Source: Onthophagus taurus (taxonomy: Eukaryota > Arthropoda > Insecta > Coleoptera > Scarabaeidae). Taken from it: a stretch of DNA of 64,000 nt. The translations under genes and the position numbers were made by a program. The number at the start of each line of letters is the position of its first letter. Position 1 is the stretch's first letter. The stretch spans positions 18,724,001 through 18,788,000 of the forward strand of contig NC_091968.1 of the NCBI RefSeq assembly GCF_036711975.1, in the 5' to 3' direction. This document shows, piece after piece, positions 21,378-33,019 of the stretch. Below the pieces are notes generated by a model that worked only from the letters and a program-made list of their open reading frames with translations, was not told the origin of the DNA and did no database searches.

Positions 21378-23912
21378 AATTAAGTTTATTGCTACCATAT
21401 CAGCAATACATTCCACAAACAATTAAATTTTAACAATACTACAATTACATATATCACATTACAATACAATACATTTTATTTCCTATCCTACCCCTCCCCA
21501 TCTCCTCTCCGCATCTCCCTACGCTGCCTTGTCGCCACCACCTCCCTCATCCATTCTCTTCCCTCTGCCCCCTCCCCCAGCACCTGCTTCCAGCCGATCA
21601 CCTCCTCTCTTAGCTCGTCACACTCCCTCAGTAGGTGCTCCAACGACTCCCACTCCCCCCCACATAGCCTACAACCCCTCTCATCATCTCTCATCCAATA
21701 GCTATTAGCTCTCTCCTCATTGCCGCATCTGAATCTTGCCACCATCCTCTTCCCCTCCTCATCCCCCTCCACCGACAGGTACTTCGGCAATCCCTCCGTT
21801 ATTATTTCCTCGTACTTAGGGTTGTACCTGCTCTCCCTTATCTGCCCCCTTCTTTCTTGCCTCTGTACATCTCTATCCCTGCTCTCCAGCTCTTTCCACA
21901 TCTCAATCCCTTCCCTCCTTCTATCATCTACCGCTTTCACTGAGTACCCCACCCTTCTGAAATATTCCTCTCTCCCTCGTTGCCCGTAACCCCCTTTCCC
22001 TGCCTTAATCTCTTTTCAGCACTCCCCCAAAATTTTACATTGAGACCTCCCTTCAACCCTCTCCTCAAAACATACCGCCCTTTTACCCGCCTACACTCTT
22101 AACTTATCAACCTTCACCTCTTCTCTGACTATGTACTCCGGCGTCTCTTTTGCCAACCCCAAAACCCATCTCCAATACCTAACCTGTACGCCTTCCAACA
22201 GCCCTTGCTCTTTCCACCCCCAAAGCTCCGCCCCGTACATCATAACACTTCTAATCAAGCACTCGAATATCATCTTCCTTTTTCCCAAATCCCTTCCAAA
22301 TAATCTCTCTCCCCACCCCCAGACCTGCCCCATCACCTTATTCGCCTCCTTTGCCATTGCCCTCACATGCGCGCCTTCCTTGTTGTCCTCTCTAAAGCTG
22401 TACCCCAAATATGTGTACTCCCTCACCTCCTCTATCTCCTTCCCTTCCCACCTCCAGTCTTCGCTCTTCCTTCTACCCCCTTTACAGAACTTCATAACCT
22501 TTGTCTTTCCTACATTCACCTCCAGAGCCTTCCCCCTAAAATAACTCTCCAAACTCCGCATCATCGCCTTCATCTCCTTCGCCTCTCTCGCCACTACCAC
22601 CAAATCGTCCGCGTAAGCCAGTGAATGCACCTTCCTCCTCCCTACAACCACACCTCCCATCTGCCCACCGGTCAATCTGTCTTCCATGTCTGCGGTATAC
22701 AAGGTAAACAGAGCGGGACTGAGTGGACATCCCTGCCTCAAACCCCTCGTTGTCCAGAACCTATCCGTCAACTGGCCCCCCACCTTTACCCTAGCTATCG
22801 TCTCTGCGTATATCTCCCTCACCCTGTTTATTGTCCCACCAGTAATCCCTCTCCTCCTCATCTCCTCCCATAACTTCCCTCTATTCACCTTATCAAACGC
22901 TGCCTTTAGATCTATGAATAGGGCGTAAAGCTTCCCTCCCTTCCCTTCCAGCTCTTTATCCACCAAGTGCTTCAATATGTACACGTTATCTATCGCGCCC
23001 CTTCCCTTTCTAAAACCTGCCTGTCCGTCCGGTAAGATCCCTTTCTCTTCCATCTCTTCCTCCAACCTCTGCAGCAGCACCTTCGCATATATCTTGTACG
23101 CCGAGTCCATTAAGCTAATTCCCCTATAACTTTCCACTACTCCCTTCACTCCCTTCTTGTACAAGAGGCTTATTATCGCCGTCCTCCATCCATTCGGAAA
23201 CCCTTCCCCTTCCCAAACTTTATTCAGCGCTTCCAACAACTTTCCCCTCACTTCTCCCGTTGCCTCCAGCCATGCCTCATTCTGGACCCCGTCCTCCCCT
23301 GGAGCCTTCCCCCTCTTTAGTCCCCCCAACGCCGCCTCCATTTGTTCCCCGGCCATCTCCTCTCCTCTCCGCCCCCCTGTATTTACCTCCTCTACCCGCC
23401 TCTCCTCTTCCCCCTCCAGCAGACCCTTGAAGTAATCTCTCCACTCCGTCATTTGTATTTCACTGGTTATTTCCTCTCGTACTTTCCTTATTTTGTTTAT
23501 ATATTTCCAAACTTCACTCTCTTGTCTCACCCCTCTAATCTCTTCCGCCTCCCTCTCCCTCACTTCTTTTTTTTCTTTTGCATATCTCTTTATATCCCCT
23601 CAATGCTTCCCTATATTCTTCCGCCCCCACCAACCTTCTCCGCCACTGTCTCAACTTCCTTCTCGCCTCTCTCTTCGCCCCCATGCACTCACCATCCCAC
23701 CATTCGTTCCTGCCTAGCTTTGCACTGCCCCCTCGTACGTACTCTTTCTTCAATATCGCTTCCCCCACCACCCGCACCAGCTCCTCCACCCCCCTAGACA
23801 TCTCCACTCTCCGTCGCCACCCCTCTAAGTTTTCCCTAAAGTGTTCTATCCCTCTTTCCGACCAGTCAGCCCTTATACTTTTTCTTTCCCGATTTAAACT
23901 CCCTCTCCCCCA
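21378..23912 (-). mobile_element. LINE 2 (same family as LINE 1), 5'-truncated, 16-bp target duplication
   Basis: CATATTTCCTATAATT lies at 21362-21377 and 23913-23928, inside the hAT element. The 3' untranslated part is 21378-21487. The duplication length equals that of LINE 1. The base composition is far more GC-rich than the surroundings. Confidence 0.9.
21488..23912 (-). pseudogene. LINE 2 second ORF, nearly intact reverse transcriptase
   Basis: The 5' end is cut inside the linker after the endonuclease (RNEWWDGECMGAKREAR). A frameshift in an A run at about 23566-23577 leads to 490 open codons (23563-22091): WRDYFKGLLEG, GEDGVQNEAW, SYRGISLMDSAYKIYAK, LPDGQAGFRKGRGAIDN, YALFIDLKAAFDKVNR, GLRQGCPLSPALFTLYTADM, SLAYADDLVVVA with the catalytic Asp pair, EYTYLGYSFRED. 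Only two nonsense codons (TAG after KVDKLRV, TGA about 30 codons on) separate it from the C-terminal part at 21952-21488, which carries CRLCGGEWESLEHLLREC in the same frame. The exact LINE clade is not decided; the CRLC..H..C tail is shared with R1/I-group elements. Confidence 0.9.
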
Positions 23913-23961
23913 CATATTTCCTATAATTTGACTGCATAAACATCCGAGCTCTGGTAGTCAT

Positions 23962-25082
23962 GAAAATATGTAGATATTAAATATCAGTCAAATTGCGTAA
24001 CCGGAAGTGGTCAAGTTTGTTTATTTAGGAGGTTCATATACAAACCTGGTTTGTAATTGACTGCAAGAAAAACGTTCGAGTCGATTAATTTGGAGTATTT
24101 CATGAATTTTTATGGATTCAAGTCTATGTATATGTGTTTGTTACAATTAAATTGCAATATAAACTGTAGAATGTGGGAGGGTAGGTTAGTATAGCTTTTC
24201 AACCGACTTGCCAACCGTTTATTACGATAAATGAAATAGCCTTTTTACTATACAAATTTAATTATATTTTAAAAAAATATAAATTAGGGGGCGGAAATTT
24301 AATATCGCGCATAAATTCTATTGAAATTTTTATTTAAAGTTTGTATCCGCGTTTGTGACACTCTTTATTTCATTTCGTTAAGGTTTGACAATGGGGATAT
24401 GAATCCACTTTACTTAAAATATGAAGGTGCCATAATCATATCATTTCTGCTTTTCTTTCGAAGCGTGAAAATATTGAGGTTTAATCCTGAATTTACGCCA
24501 CTATGCTACATCATTTTTGTCACATTCCCCAATATTTTCTAAAGTCAGTGAAAGTAAGTAAAGTCTTATATACCATCTTATAGCTAATCCTTCAGGTTAC
24601 AAAATAAAAAAAGAATTGTAATGATTCATTATGAACCGTGCAAGAAAAATCAAATAGAAATGTGAATATGTGATGTTAATTTTTTAAATTTAAGAACTAA
24701 AGTGAACTAAATAAACGTAGTTATATATACTAACTGTATTATAAATACAGTTAAAGGTATGGACTATCAATATATAAACTCAGTATATGTATATTCAATA
24801 CACATTGCATACAACCGTACAATATAATCAACAATACAACAATCTTAACAAAATTAAAGACCCGAAAAATTCTTAATTAAACATCCAGATAGTAGCAAAA
24901 AAACCATTCTAATCAGAAAAAAAATTCCTATATTATATGCCAGTCATACAGTAAGTCAAATACCGCATGATTATACTACAAAAAAATGACCAATTTTTGT
25001 ATTTTGTCCTCCTAAATTTGAGCAATTGATCACTGTGCGCCATGATGTGGTATAATAGTTTGTTAAAAAGTCTGTTATACTG
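23962..25082. other. Noncoding AT-rich stretch
   Basis: No gene is supported. It contains GCGTAACCGGAAGTGGTC near 23993, shared with 13066-13677, and an inverted match of 13352-13402 at 25005-25053. A short open frame near 24321-24542 is low in complexity and has no recognisable domain. Confidence 0.5.
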
Positions 25083-27395
25083 CAAAAGGATAACGATTTT
25101 TCAATTTTTCTCATTTCTAATAATAATCAATAACAGTACATGTTTACAGTTTTACTCAAATAAAAAGTAACTAATCGTAAATCAATTGTTATGTTTAAAT
25201 TTTTAATACGCCATACATGTACATAACTTACCTGGTTTTCAATTTAGTTTTATCGAACTCCTTCAATCGTAAAGTAATAAAATGTCGAAACCACTCCTCG
25301 GTTACTATTATATAGAAAAATTTATGCGAGAATATCGCTGTTGGCCCACTTCTAACGGATTTCGGGGATTAACACCAACAATTGTGATGGTGATAAATTT
25401 TATTTTGGCAGCTTATAACTTTTTAATGGGATTTAAAGGTGGGTTAATGGAATTTAGAAATGTTATTTAACATTTCTAAAGAGAAATCATATTTTCTTCT
25501 TTATCTTTTTATTGATTTTAGATTACAAAATGTATTTTGCAAAATTATTATTTCAAACGGAATTTGCTTTAGGTGCATTAATTGTTGTATTTACTAACAT
25601 TCAACTGATTTGGAATCGACATCGTTTAGTTAAAATGCGTAATCAATTTAGCGACTTCGGGAAATCTGGCGTTCCAAAAAGAATTGAAGTTCTCGACAAA
25701 AATATAAAAACTATATTAAAAATAGGTCGTCACATAGCACTTTTATATGCATATTTTAACACATACTCTATTTTGCTTGACGATAAGTGTGCTCAGTTTA
25801 AGAATTCCAAATATTGCTTTCTAGCTGATTATTACGTTCCTCTGTCGAAACGTTGGTATATAATGTTGATACTGTTGTTACAATTATATTCCATGACAAT
25901 CACAGTATATGTTACGACCGGTACACTAATAGTTATGTACTATTCGTTGGAATTATTAATTGTTCGTATTGAAATCCTTAAGGAGGTGATTGGCAATATA
26001 ACTTTAACAAGGAATAAAAAACGAAATTTTAAAAAATTACAGCCTGTTGTTGTATATCATCGAGAGATATTCAGGTAATCTAATTTAATACGTATTTTGA
26101 AATGCTTAAGATATTGATGATTTTAGGATGTTTCAATTCATTAGTGATTTCACAACTAGATTTCTTGTTTCAACAAAGATATATGGTATTATTTCTTTAA
26201 CTATGGCTACTACTCACTTTACTCTGGTTTAAATTTTTATTTAATATATTATTGTATTTTATTTTGACCAATCAATATTTTAGAAAAACGATCTACCCTC
26301 TCTTTCCGTTATCATATTGAACTTGTTTGGGTTATTTCTTTATCACACATTTGGACAACGATTTACTGCTGCGGTATGAATAATTCGTTTAATTTACTTT
26401 TAGGTTAGATTATTTATGTTTGTTAAATTAGTTTTATTTTATTAATAATAGGCAGGAAGTGTGGCTGATGCTGTTTATAACATGAATTGGTTCGATGCTG
26501 ATGTATCAACACGAAAAGATGTTTTGATTTTGCTTTGCTTAAGTCAAAAGGAGCTGAAAACAGAGCTACCGTTGTTTGGGGATTTATCACATGCAGCGGC
26601 AATGAATGTATGTATGAGTATGTTATATCATTAAAAAATAGTGATTTTAACTTATTTTTAAGGAATACAAGAAATCTTATGTATTCTTTAATTGGGTATT
26701 ACAAGTTACTAAGCAAAGAAACATTTGAAATATGCTTTAAGTTTTGAAGTATATTTCTTTAATTGAATTTTTAAAGTTAAGAAACAAAGAAACGTTTGAA
26801 ATTGATTTCAAAATAAATTATTTAATCTAGATACATATAATTGTTAAATAAATTTTTTATTGCACACTTTGCGAATAATTTGCAAAAATGTTAAAAATGA
26901 CGAAACTTATGGTTTTATATAAAGTAAATTCACACAAAAAAAATGCTATTTATTCATTGTTTACAAAAAATTTATTGTACCGTGGACCGAGACTACTACC
27001 CTCATAAATCAACCGACCAGGTGAGTAGTGAGGCTTAATATTTATTTATTTTAAAATGAACATAGTTTTTTAATTTAATATTTTCAAATTGATGTCCTTC
27101 TTCGTTAATACTCATTTCTAACTGGTATCTAAATGAATTTTGGAGATTATCTCCTTGGTGCCATCGATTAACATTTGAATAAGATTTTAGATTAAAAGAT
27201 ATGTTTGATATGACTCGTGTTTTCAACATTTTCTTCTATAATTCAAGAGTGGATGAAGATATCGAGATACGACTAAGGATCTGTCAAGTAAAAAGTACCA
27301 TTCCATTTCACTTATTTCAAAAATCACAAAAATATGTAATAGATGCAGATAACGCCCTTTCGCTCATTTGTTTTAAACCAAACTGTCTTACTAAA
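25083..27395 (+). repeat. Segmental duplication with odorant receptor, copy 2
   Basis: Matches 6533-8900. The block starts at the same CAAAAGGATAACG in both places while the sequences to the left differ completely, which marks a sharp duplication edge. The 3' flank after the receptor, near 27050-27390, is also shared and runs into the satellite. Confidence 0.85.
25282..26728 (+). CDS. Odorant receptor (7tm_6), copy 2, six exons
   Basis: Paralog of the gene at 6732. Exons: 25282-25438, 25522-26074, 26127-26226, 26284-26373, 26452-26607, 26663-26728. Exon lengths and phases are identical to copy 1 and the product is 373 aa with no interruption. Differences are mostly single substitutions (for example EYRCW for DHGCW, LADYYVPLSKRW for VIDYYIPLSKHW). 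The C-terminal signature SVADAVYNMNWFDAD and the final NEYKKSYVFFNWVLQV are kept. Two intact close paralogs suggest a recent duplication with both copies retained. Ligand unknown. Confidence 0.85.
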
Positions 27396-27424
27396 AATAT
27401 CTCATAAAACAACATAAAATATCA

Positions 27425-28240
27425 TGAAATCGTTTAACTGTATTTATTAAAATTACATAACGATTTATACACCAAATTAAAGCTAAAATTATCTAATTTT
27501 GAATGATATATGAGATTGTATATGTTGGATATCTAAAATTTTTAGATATGTTAAGAAAACGCAAATTTCTACAAAAATTTCATAAAAAAATTGATGCAAT
27601 TCAAAAAATCGCCCAGACTGTACTTATTAAAACTATGCAATGATTTGCACACCAAATTAAAGCTAATATTATGTATTTTAAGATGGTATATAGTAATCTA
27701 TATGATGAATATCTAAAATGTTGAGATTTGTTAAGAATACGCAAACTCTATCTAACTTATTTTCATAGAAAAATTGACAAAATTAAAAAAATCGTTTAAA
27801 CTGTATTTATTAAAATTATGTAATGATTTATACATCAAATTGAAGATAAAACTATATAATTTTTAATGATATATGATATTGTATATGTTGGATATCTCAA
27901 ATTTTGAGATATGTTAAGAAAACGCAAACTCTATTTAACCCAATTTCATACAAAAATTGATGCAATTCAAAAAATCGCCCAGACTGTACTTATTAAAACT
28001 ATGTAATGATTTGCACACCAAATTAAAGCTAATATTATGTATTTTAAGATGGTATATAGTAATCTATATGATGGATATCTAAAATTTTGAGATATGTTAA
28101 GAATACGCAAACTCTATTTAACTTATTTTCATATAAAAATTGATAAAATTCAAAAAATCGTTTAAACTGTATTTATTAAAATTACGTAATAATTTATACA
28201 CCAAATTGAAACTAAAACTATCTAATTTTGAATGATATAT
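27425..28240 (+). repeat. Satellite array with dimeric higher-order order, ~183-bp monomers
   Basis: The landmark CACCAAATT or CATCAAATT recurs at about 27473, 27653, 27836, 28019 and 28202 (spacings 180, 183, 183, 183). Monomers alternate: type A has GATTTATAC and ATCGTTTAAACTG, type B has GATTTGCAC and ATCGCCCAGACTG, giving A-B-A-B-A. The array is interrupted by the DDE element and continues for about 75 bp at 31323-31396. Confidence 0.85.
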
Positions 28241-31200
28241 CGTCTGTGAAGTTCTAATATAATGTAACCCTAAAAACATTTTTTTTCAGTAGACATAAAA
28301 GACGTTTTATATTAAACTGGGAAAGTATTTGTTTGTTTGTTTTGAAACTGTCAGTTACACAAGGGCTTAGATACAAACATATGATTTTTAATTTTTTAGT
28401 AAATATTGTATATTAAAATTTGCAGTGGCTCACGAGTGATTAGCTTTAGATTTTTGTCAAATTTGTGGGTTAGGATATATTATATTATTTTTACAGAAAT
28501 AAAACAGTATTTAGGAAAAACTACTTTTATTACGAATCAATAAATTCTCTAAAAAATTTTACTCTGAATCATGTTTTAAGCTGTCATAAAAACTATGACA
28601 GTCAGTAGGTATTACTGACTTTAACAGCTGCAAATGTTGCCATTTTTGAAATTTTATTTTTCGTTTCTCTTTATACATTTGTGGCCATTCTACCATTTGA
28701 GAAACAGGTTTTTGTCGTTGTGGAAGTTCTCGCCATTCATCATCAAAATCCAATTTGTAATAAATGTTTCCATTCTGCAAATATTGGAGAGCTCTAATAT
28801 CGGTGACCACAGGATCATTCGTGACCTTAAAGGGAAAATGACAGGCAGTTATAAAGAATGTTTCATAGTATTACTAATTTTTACCTTTCCAGGTCTAATA
28901 GATGCATATCTTTGATATTTCTTGATTGAGTAATCTTTAAAATTAAAATATTGCATACATTTAACTTCATATGGAAAGGGCTTCATTCTTGCTTCCTTTG
29001 TTATTCGTAGATAATCACTAGGTAAATGAATAAAAGGACGACACCTTTTAATTTCCTTTCGATGCAGCTGTGAACTGAGTCGCATTCCATTTGTGTGTGT
29101 CCAATTTCGAGAAATTTTTGAATAATTTCTATGTTATTATTTACAGAATAGTTTAATAATGCATTTGCTATAATATTATTTCTATTTTGGTAAGTACATC
29201 CATCACTGTAAATTATAATTGGTCCAGATTCATTATGACAGTCTGTTGTTAGGTATTCCATAATGCAAGAAGCAAAAGTCGATGCAGTCATATCTGCTTC
29301 AGTTTCACTAAACCAAAAACACTTTGCCTCATGCGTTACTACATTATAAACTGTAAAATTGTGGCAACACAGTTTTAACTTAAAAAATATTGTGCTGGCT
29401 TGGACATACGGACACACTTTTACAGTTTGTAAATCCATTGTTAAAACCCGACCTTTTTTGTTCATTTTTGCTTCTTCCTTATCTCTCTTTTTTTCTTCAC
29501 AAGCCCTTTCTCTTTTACGTCTGTGCGTATTCCATTCTTTGTCTGATAATTGACCAACTTCATGTTTTGTGCACAAATCACATTTATCCTTTTTAATGGG
29601 GTGAATTGACAAGTTCATAGAATAAAACATTTTGCTAAAAATTGTTCTCGACAGGGTTACTTTGTTTTCTTCTTTGCACTTAATTTCGTATAACTTAAAT
29701 AATTGATTTAGGCTCCGGATTACCGTTTCTAAATACAATTTATTTGAATTTGAACGTCCATAATGTGAAGGCAACTTTGGTAAACAATCAAAAAATTCTT
29801 TTAGTAACCTCTTATCTTCCACCTTGTCCTGTCGAGTGGTTCGTTTGTTTGATTTGTAGGTCAAATCGAAGCTAAAAGTCATACCGTAACATCCCTTTTG
29901 GACCCAATCATGAACGGAATATTCACCTATAGCAAGTGTTTGAAGAAACATTTGTTTACAAACTTGCACTTTGTTCATATTTATTGTGAGAAAATATTTT
30001 AAGGAATATTTTCGCCTACTCTCAAAGCTTTTAGTATACGTTCTTTTTGTGACAGTTTTTTCTACAAACACTTTTCGTTGATCCCAATTCATTTCACTCC
30101 AGAATTTAGTATTACGTCATTAATTTCTGAACAATTTCTAGATTTTACTCTAAGGCACTCTTTTGATTTGCAAGAAGAACCCATTTTTCTTGCTTTTTTT
30201 GGGACATTCTGTTTTACTTTACCTTCTTTAGTTCTGCTGTACCCCATGTACGCTTTTCCTTCCATTCGGCTCCTTTTTGCAGAATTTTTTGCCCATTTAT
30301 CAGGTTGAGCAGTAATACTTCTTTTCCTTCCTTCCGTTATATTGCCATGATTGATATCATTTTCTGTTAATGTCTCATCCTGTTTTGTTTTTTCATCTGT
30401 TTCAGCATTATTTCCTTGCTCTTCGTCGCTATCTGATGTACCATTTTCCTTTTTAGGTTCGTAGTCATCGTCATTAAAATCATTGTTAACACATTCTTCG
30501 TCTTTTCGTGCAGCTAGCTCCAACATTTGAACATCTCTTAAATCCTCAATTATAATATTTTCAACAGGTTGCAGATGGCTTATATCCTTCAGCTCCTCTA
30601 GCTTCAAATTCGTAATTACATTCAAATTAATTAAAACGCAAACAATGTTAGCATAGTAATGCAAAATAAATAAATGCAAATATTTTTTGTTAAATATAAT
30701 AGACTTCGTTATTATACATAATAATTTAATATACTTACCGTAACTATTTCCATCACTCAGTAAATTTATAGATATCAAGTACTAGTTTAAACACACTTTT
30801 GACACAGAAATCCACACCAATATCAATTATTTTAATACAACAATAACATTAGTTATAGCGGACACAGCCTACTACAACATTACTTTATTTTAACAATGCC
30901 TACTTTTTAATTATTTTTAAATTAAATTACCAAAATTGTTTCTGTAAACAATATTTATTCATTTTTTTATTGATTCAATTAAAAAAAACATAAAAAACAA
31001 TGTATTTTTAAAAAAATACTATTTACAGTATTACAAATCGATTATTTTTTAAATAAATACCTTGTATACCACAGTTTGACTTATACCAAATGTTGCTTAA
31101 GAAGTATTCAAATTTTCATTGTATTGTACGAGGTATTATTGTTTTCTTGTTGAGGTGCATTTGGGATACGTGATGAAAGAAATACCTTTTATCTAAGTAA

Positions 31201-31322
31201 ATGCGTATTTGTGGATTACTAGGTGTTACTAGTACTATGTATAATTCTGTAGATTTCATAAAAATATAATAGCACAATTTTGGATTTTTTGTGGGTTACA
31301 AGGCATTAGAATTTCACAGACG
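28241..31322 (-). mobile_element. DDE-type DNA transposon, superfamily unclear, 4-bp duplication
   Basis: Ends are CGTCTGTGAAGTTCTAAT on the left and, reversed on the right, CGTCTGTGAAATTCTAAT. ATAT is duplicated on the two sides, and joining the flanks restores the satellite reading AATGATATATGATATTG seen at about 27870. The 3082-bp insert encodes one minus-strand gene. A 4-bp duplication is known for Sola and a few other groups, but I could not assign the superfamily. Confidence 0.75.
28559..30778 (-). pseudogene. DDE-like transposase of an insect-wide uncharacterized family
   Basis: The N-terminus is acidic, followed by a basic part (KRSRMEGKAYMG) and CKSKECLRVKSRNCSEI. A frameshift near 30110 leads to FWSEMNWDQRKVFVEKTV, then LPSHYGRSNSNKLYLE, a Cys pair DKCDLCTKH, LTMDLQ, IIIYSDGCTYQNRNN and GHTQMECDSVHSCIE, which plausibly supply D, D and E of an RNase-H-like fold. 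A one-base shift near 29030 and an intron (about 28883-28822) precede the tail NDPVVTDIRALQYL to VIPTDCHSFYDSLKHDSE. The C-terminal pattern is shared by many unnamed insect proteins. Catalytic assignment is inference. Start and a possible first intron near 30740 are unsure. Confidence 0.6.
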
Positions 31323-31501
31323 ATATGATATTGTATATGTTAAATATTTAAAATTTTTAGATACGTTAAGAAAACATAAACTCTATTAAATAGAGTTTAT
31401 GTATTATAGTACTCGTGTGATTCTCCACACTCGTACTGTAATTATGTTTCTAGCCCACTTGTAATATAAATATCTATTATTTAACTTTTTTTATTTTTCA
31501 G

Positions 31502-31945
31502 ATTTGAAGGAATCGTCGTCTATCGCGATATCAGAAGCAGTTTTTGCCGTAATTTGCAGTACAAACATTTGTTACAATTATATAATAACGCATTTGATCC
31601 AAAAACGAGTCTTAAATATATTCGAAGAACTCCAGGATTTTACGAAATTCGGGGAACCACCGATCGCTAAGAAACACATGGGTATCGTCGACATTTTAAA
31701 CATTTTAATATGTTAATATATATTTTTGGGTTGCTGGGTGCTTATTATTAAAACCGTATTTTTAAAATTGGCTTATATTATACCGGATATCCGGTGCAAG
31801 TAAAATATTATTTGTATTCGGTCGAAGAAGGATTTCTTTACTATTTACATATAGGGATTACTTGGTATCTTATTATTTACTTATTGGAGATCGGAGCCCT
31901 TTCCGGAGCTGCTTGTGTTACTGCCTTTGAGCTGGTATTTTTTTA
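31502..31945 (+). pseudogene. Odorant receptor fragment (exon 2 equivalent), diverged
   Basis: After a TTTTTCAG acceptor the reading DLKESSSIAISEAVFAVICS, then FEELQDFTKFGEPPIAKKH, aligns with exon 2 of the two intact receptors (DYKMYFAKLLF..., SDFGKFGVPKRIEVLDK). A stop at about 31713 and a frameshift follow. Beyond it GLLGAYYY, then LHIGITWYLIIYLLEIGALS continue the same exon. No first exon or C-terminal exons were found around it. It is more distant from copies 1 and 2 than they are from each other. Confidence 0.6.
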
Positions 31946-32374
31946 GATTATGAAAGGTGATTACACTTATGCAACAATGAAAACTCAGTTAGAAAACAAA
32001 CACTTTTCACTGACTTTTAAATGTAGTTAAAACTCGAATTCAAAATAAAATATTGGTCCTTATTCAAATCATTTCTTTGTAACTTCCTAACTAGCCTCTC
32101 CTTCAATCCTATGTTCTCTTTGTTTTCAGGATTAATTAATTAATTTAAGAGTCCAAATTAAGCAACCTCCTCTTGTTTGATATTTGATTTCTTTTGAAAC
32201 TTCTCAATTCCAGTAATATATGTAATAGGTAATTTCTGGTCCAAACATACTTAAATCAATATATAAAACATATATAAATCTTAAGTTTAAAAGTAAAAGA
32301 TTATAAAATTAACACGTTAAAATAAAATAAATTACAATTACGACGTTACAATGAAAAGTTACACAATAAAATGG
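31946..32374. other. AT-rich noncoding stretch
   Basis: Nothing recognisable on either strand. Confidence 0.5.
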
Positions 32375-32700
32375 TTGATTTGCAAAAAATAACGTTGTCA
32401 TAGTCCTTCTCAGGAACTCCTCGAATCTCAAGATTACTACGGCGAGGGTACTGTTCCAAAGTCAGAAGAACGTCTTCGGCATTCAACTCATCAATTATCT
32501 TCAGCTACTCCTATACTTCGTTTCTGTATGCCACGAAGTCAGGCAAATTAGACCGAGTTCACCAAGGTATCGTAGTACGCATCTCCGATCGAATTTTTCT
32601 CATCATATCGAAAATAGCTTCAAGAGTAATTCGGTTTTGCTCAGCAATTGACGTCTCAATGACACCACGTATCATTGGGATTGGCCATTAATTTGTACGC
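32375..32700 (-). pseudogene. LINE first-ORF (RNA-binding) remnant
   Basis: Minus-strand reading VIETSIAEQNRITLEAIFDM, then ELNAEDVLLTLEQYPRRSNL with EIRGVPEKDYDN. A coiled-coil-like stretch followed by RRSNLEIRGVPE is typical of ORF1 proteins of L1/CR1/Jockey-type LINEs. Two or more stops interrupt it. No second ORF lies next to it. Confidence 0.5.
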
Positions 32701-33019
32701 AATTTACATAGTTTTATACCAGGTACTTTGCTAGGAAGTTGATTTGCTTTACCCGGGAGGACGCGCGCCTCTGGCTCTCACGTTAAAACGCGCGTCGGGT
32801 ATTTTTTACCCGATATTTGATTTTTATAAATATTTTGGGTATAAGTATAGATATTTGAGTCTTCTTTCGGGAAATAAAACAATGGATTGTGTAACTGAAC
32901 TTATAAACTCTATTTGTGACATATTTAAAATAAATGAACATAAAATTGTACTCAATAAAACCAAATCAACACATGATGAGACTGAACAAAAAAAAATAAT
33001 AAAAAAATGATAAAATGAC

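Larger units (their letters stand above)
17629..23953 (+). mobile_element. hAT element, 8-bp target duplication, two nested insertions
   Basis: GTAGTCAT flanks it at 17621-17628 and 23954-23961. Ends are TAGGGCTCGGATTTTATGCA on the left and, reversed on the right, CAGAGCTCGGATGTTTATGC. Subtracting the Penelope and LINE insertions leaves about 1.2 kb, rich in TTGCATATTT repeats, with a two-exon zinc-finger fragment. It is a non-autonomous hAT. Confidence 0.85.

Noticed and set aside
24321-24542. Possible small plus-strand protein
   Set aside because: Hydrophobic, low in complexity, no partner copy or splice signal, and no domain.
27035-27229. Small minus-strand frame conserved between the two receptor blocks
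   Set aside because: Conservation follows from the duplication itself; the first copy has a stop and no domain is visible.
27425-28240. CRISPR-like regularly spaced repeats
   Set aside because: The repeats are contiguous ~183-bp monomers without unique spacers, in an animal genome; this is satellite DNA.
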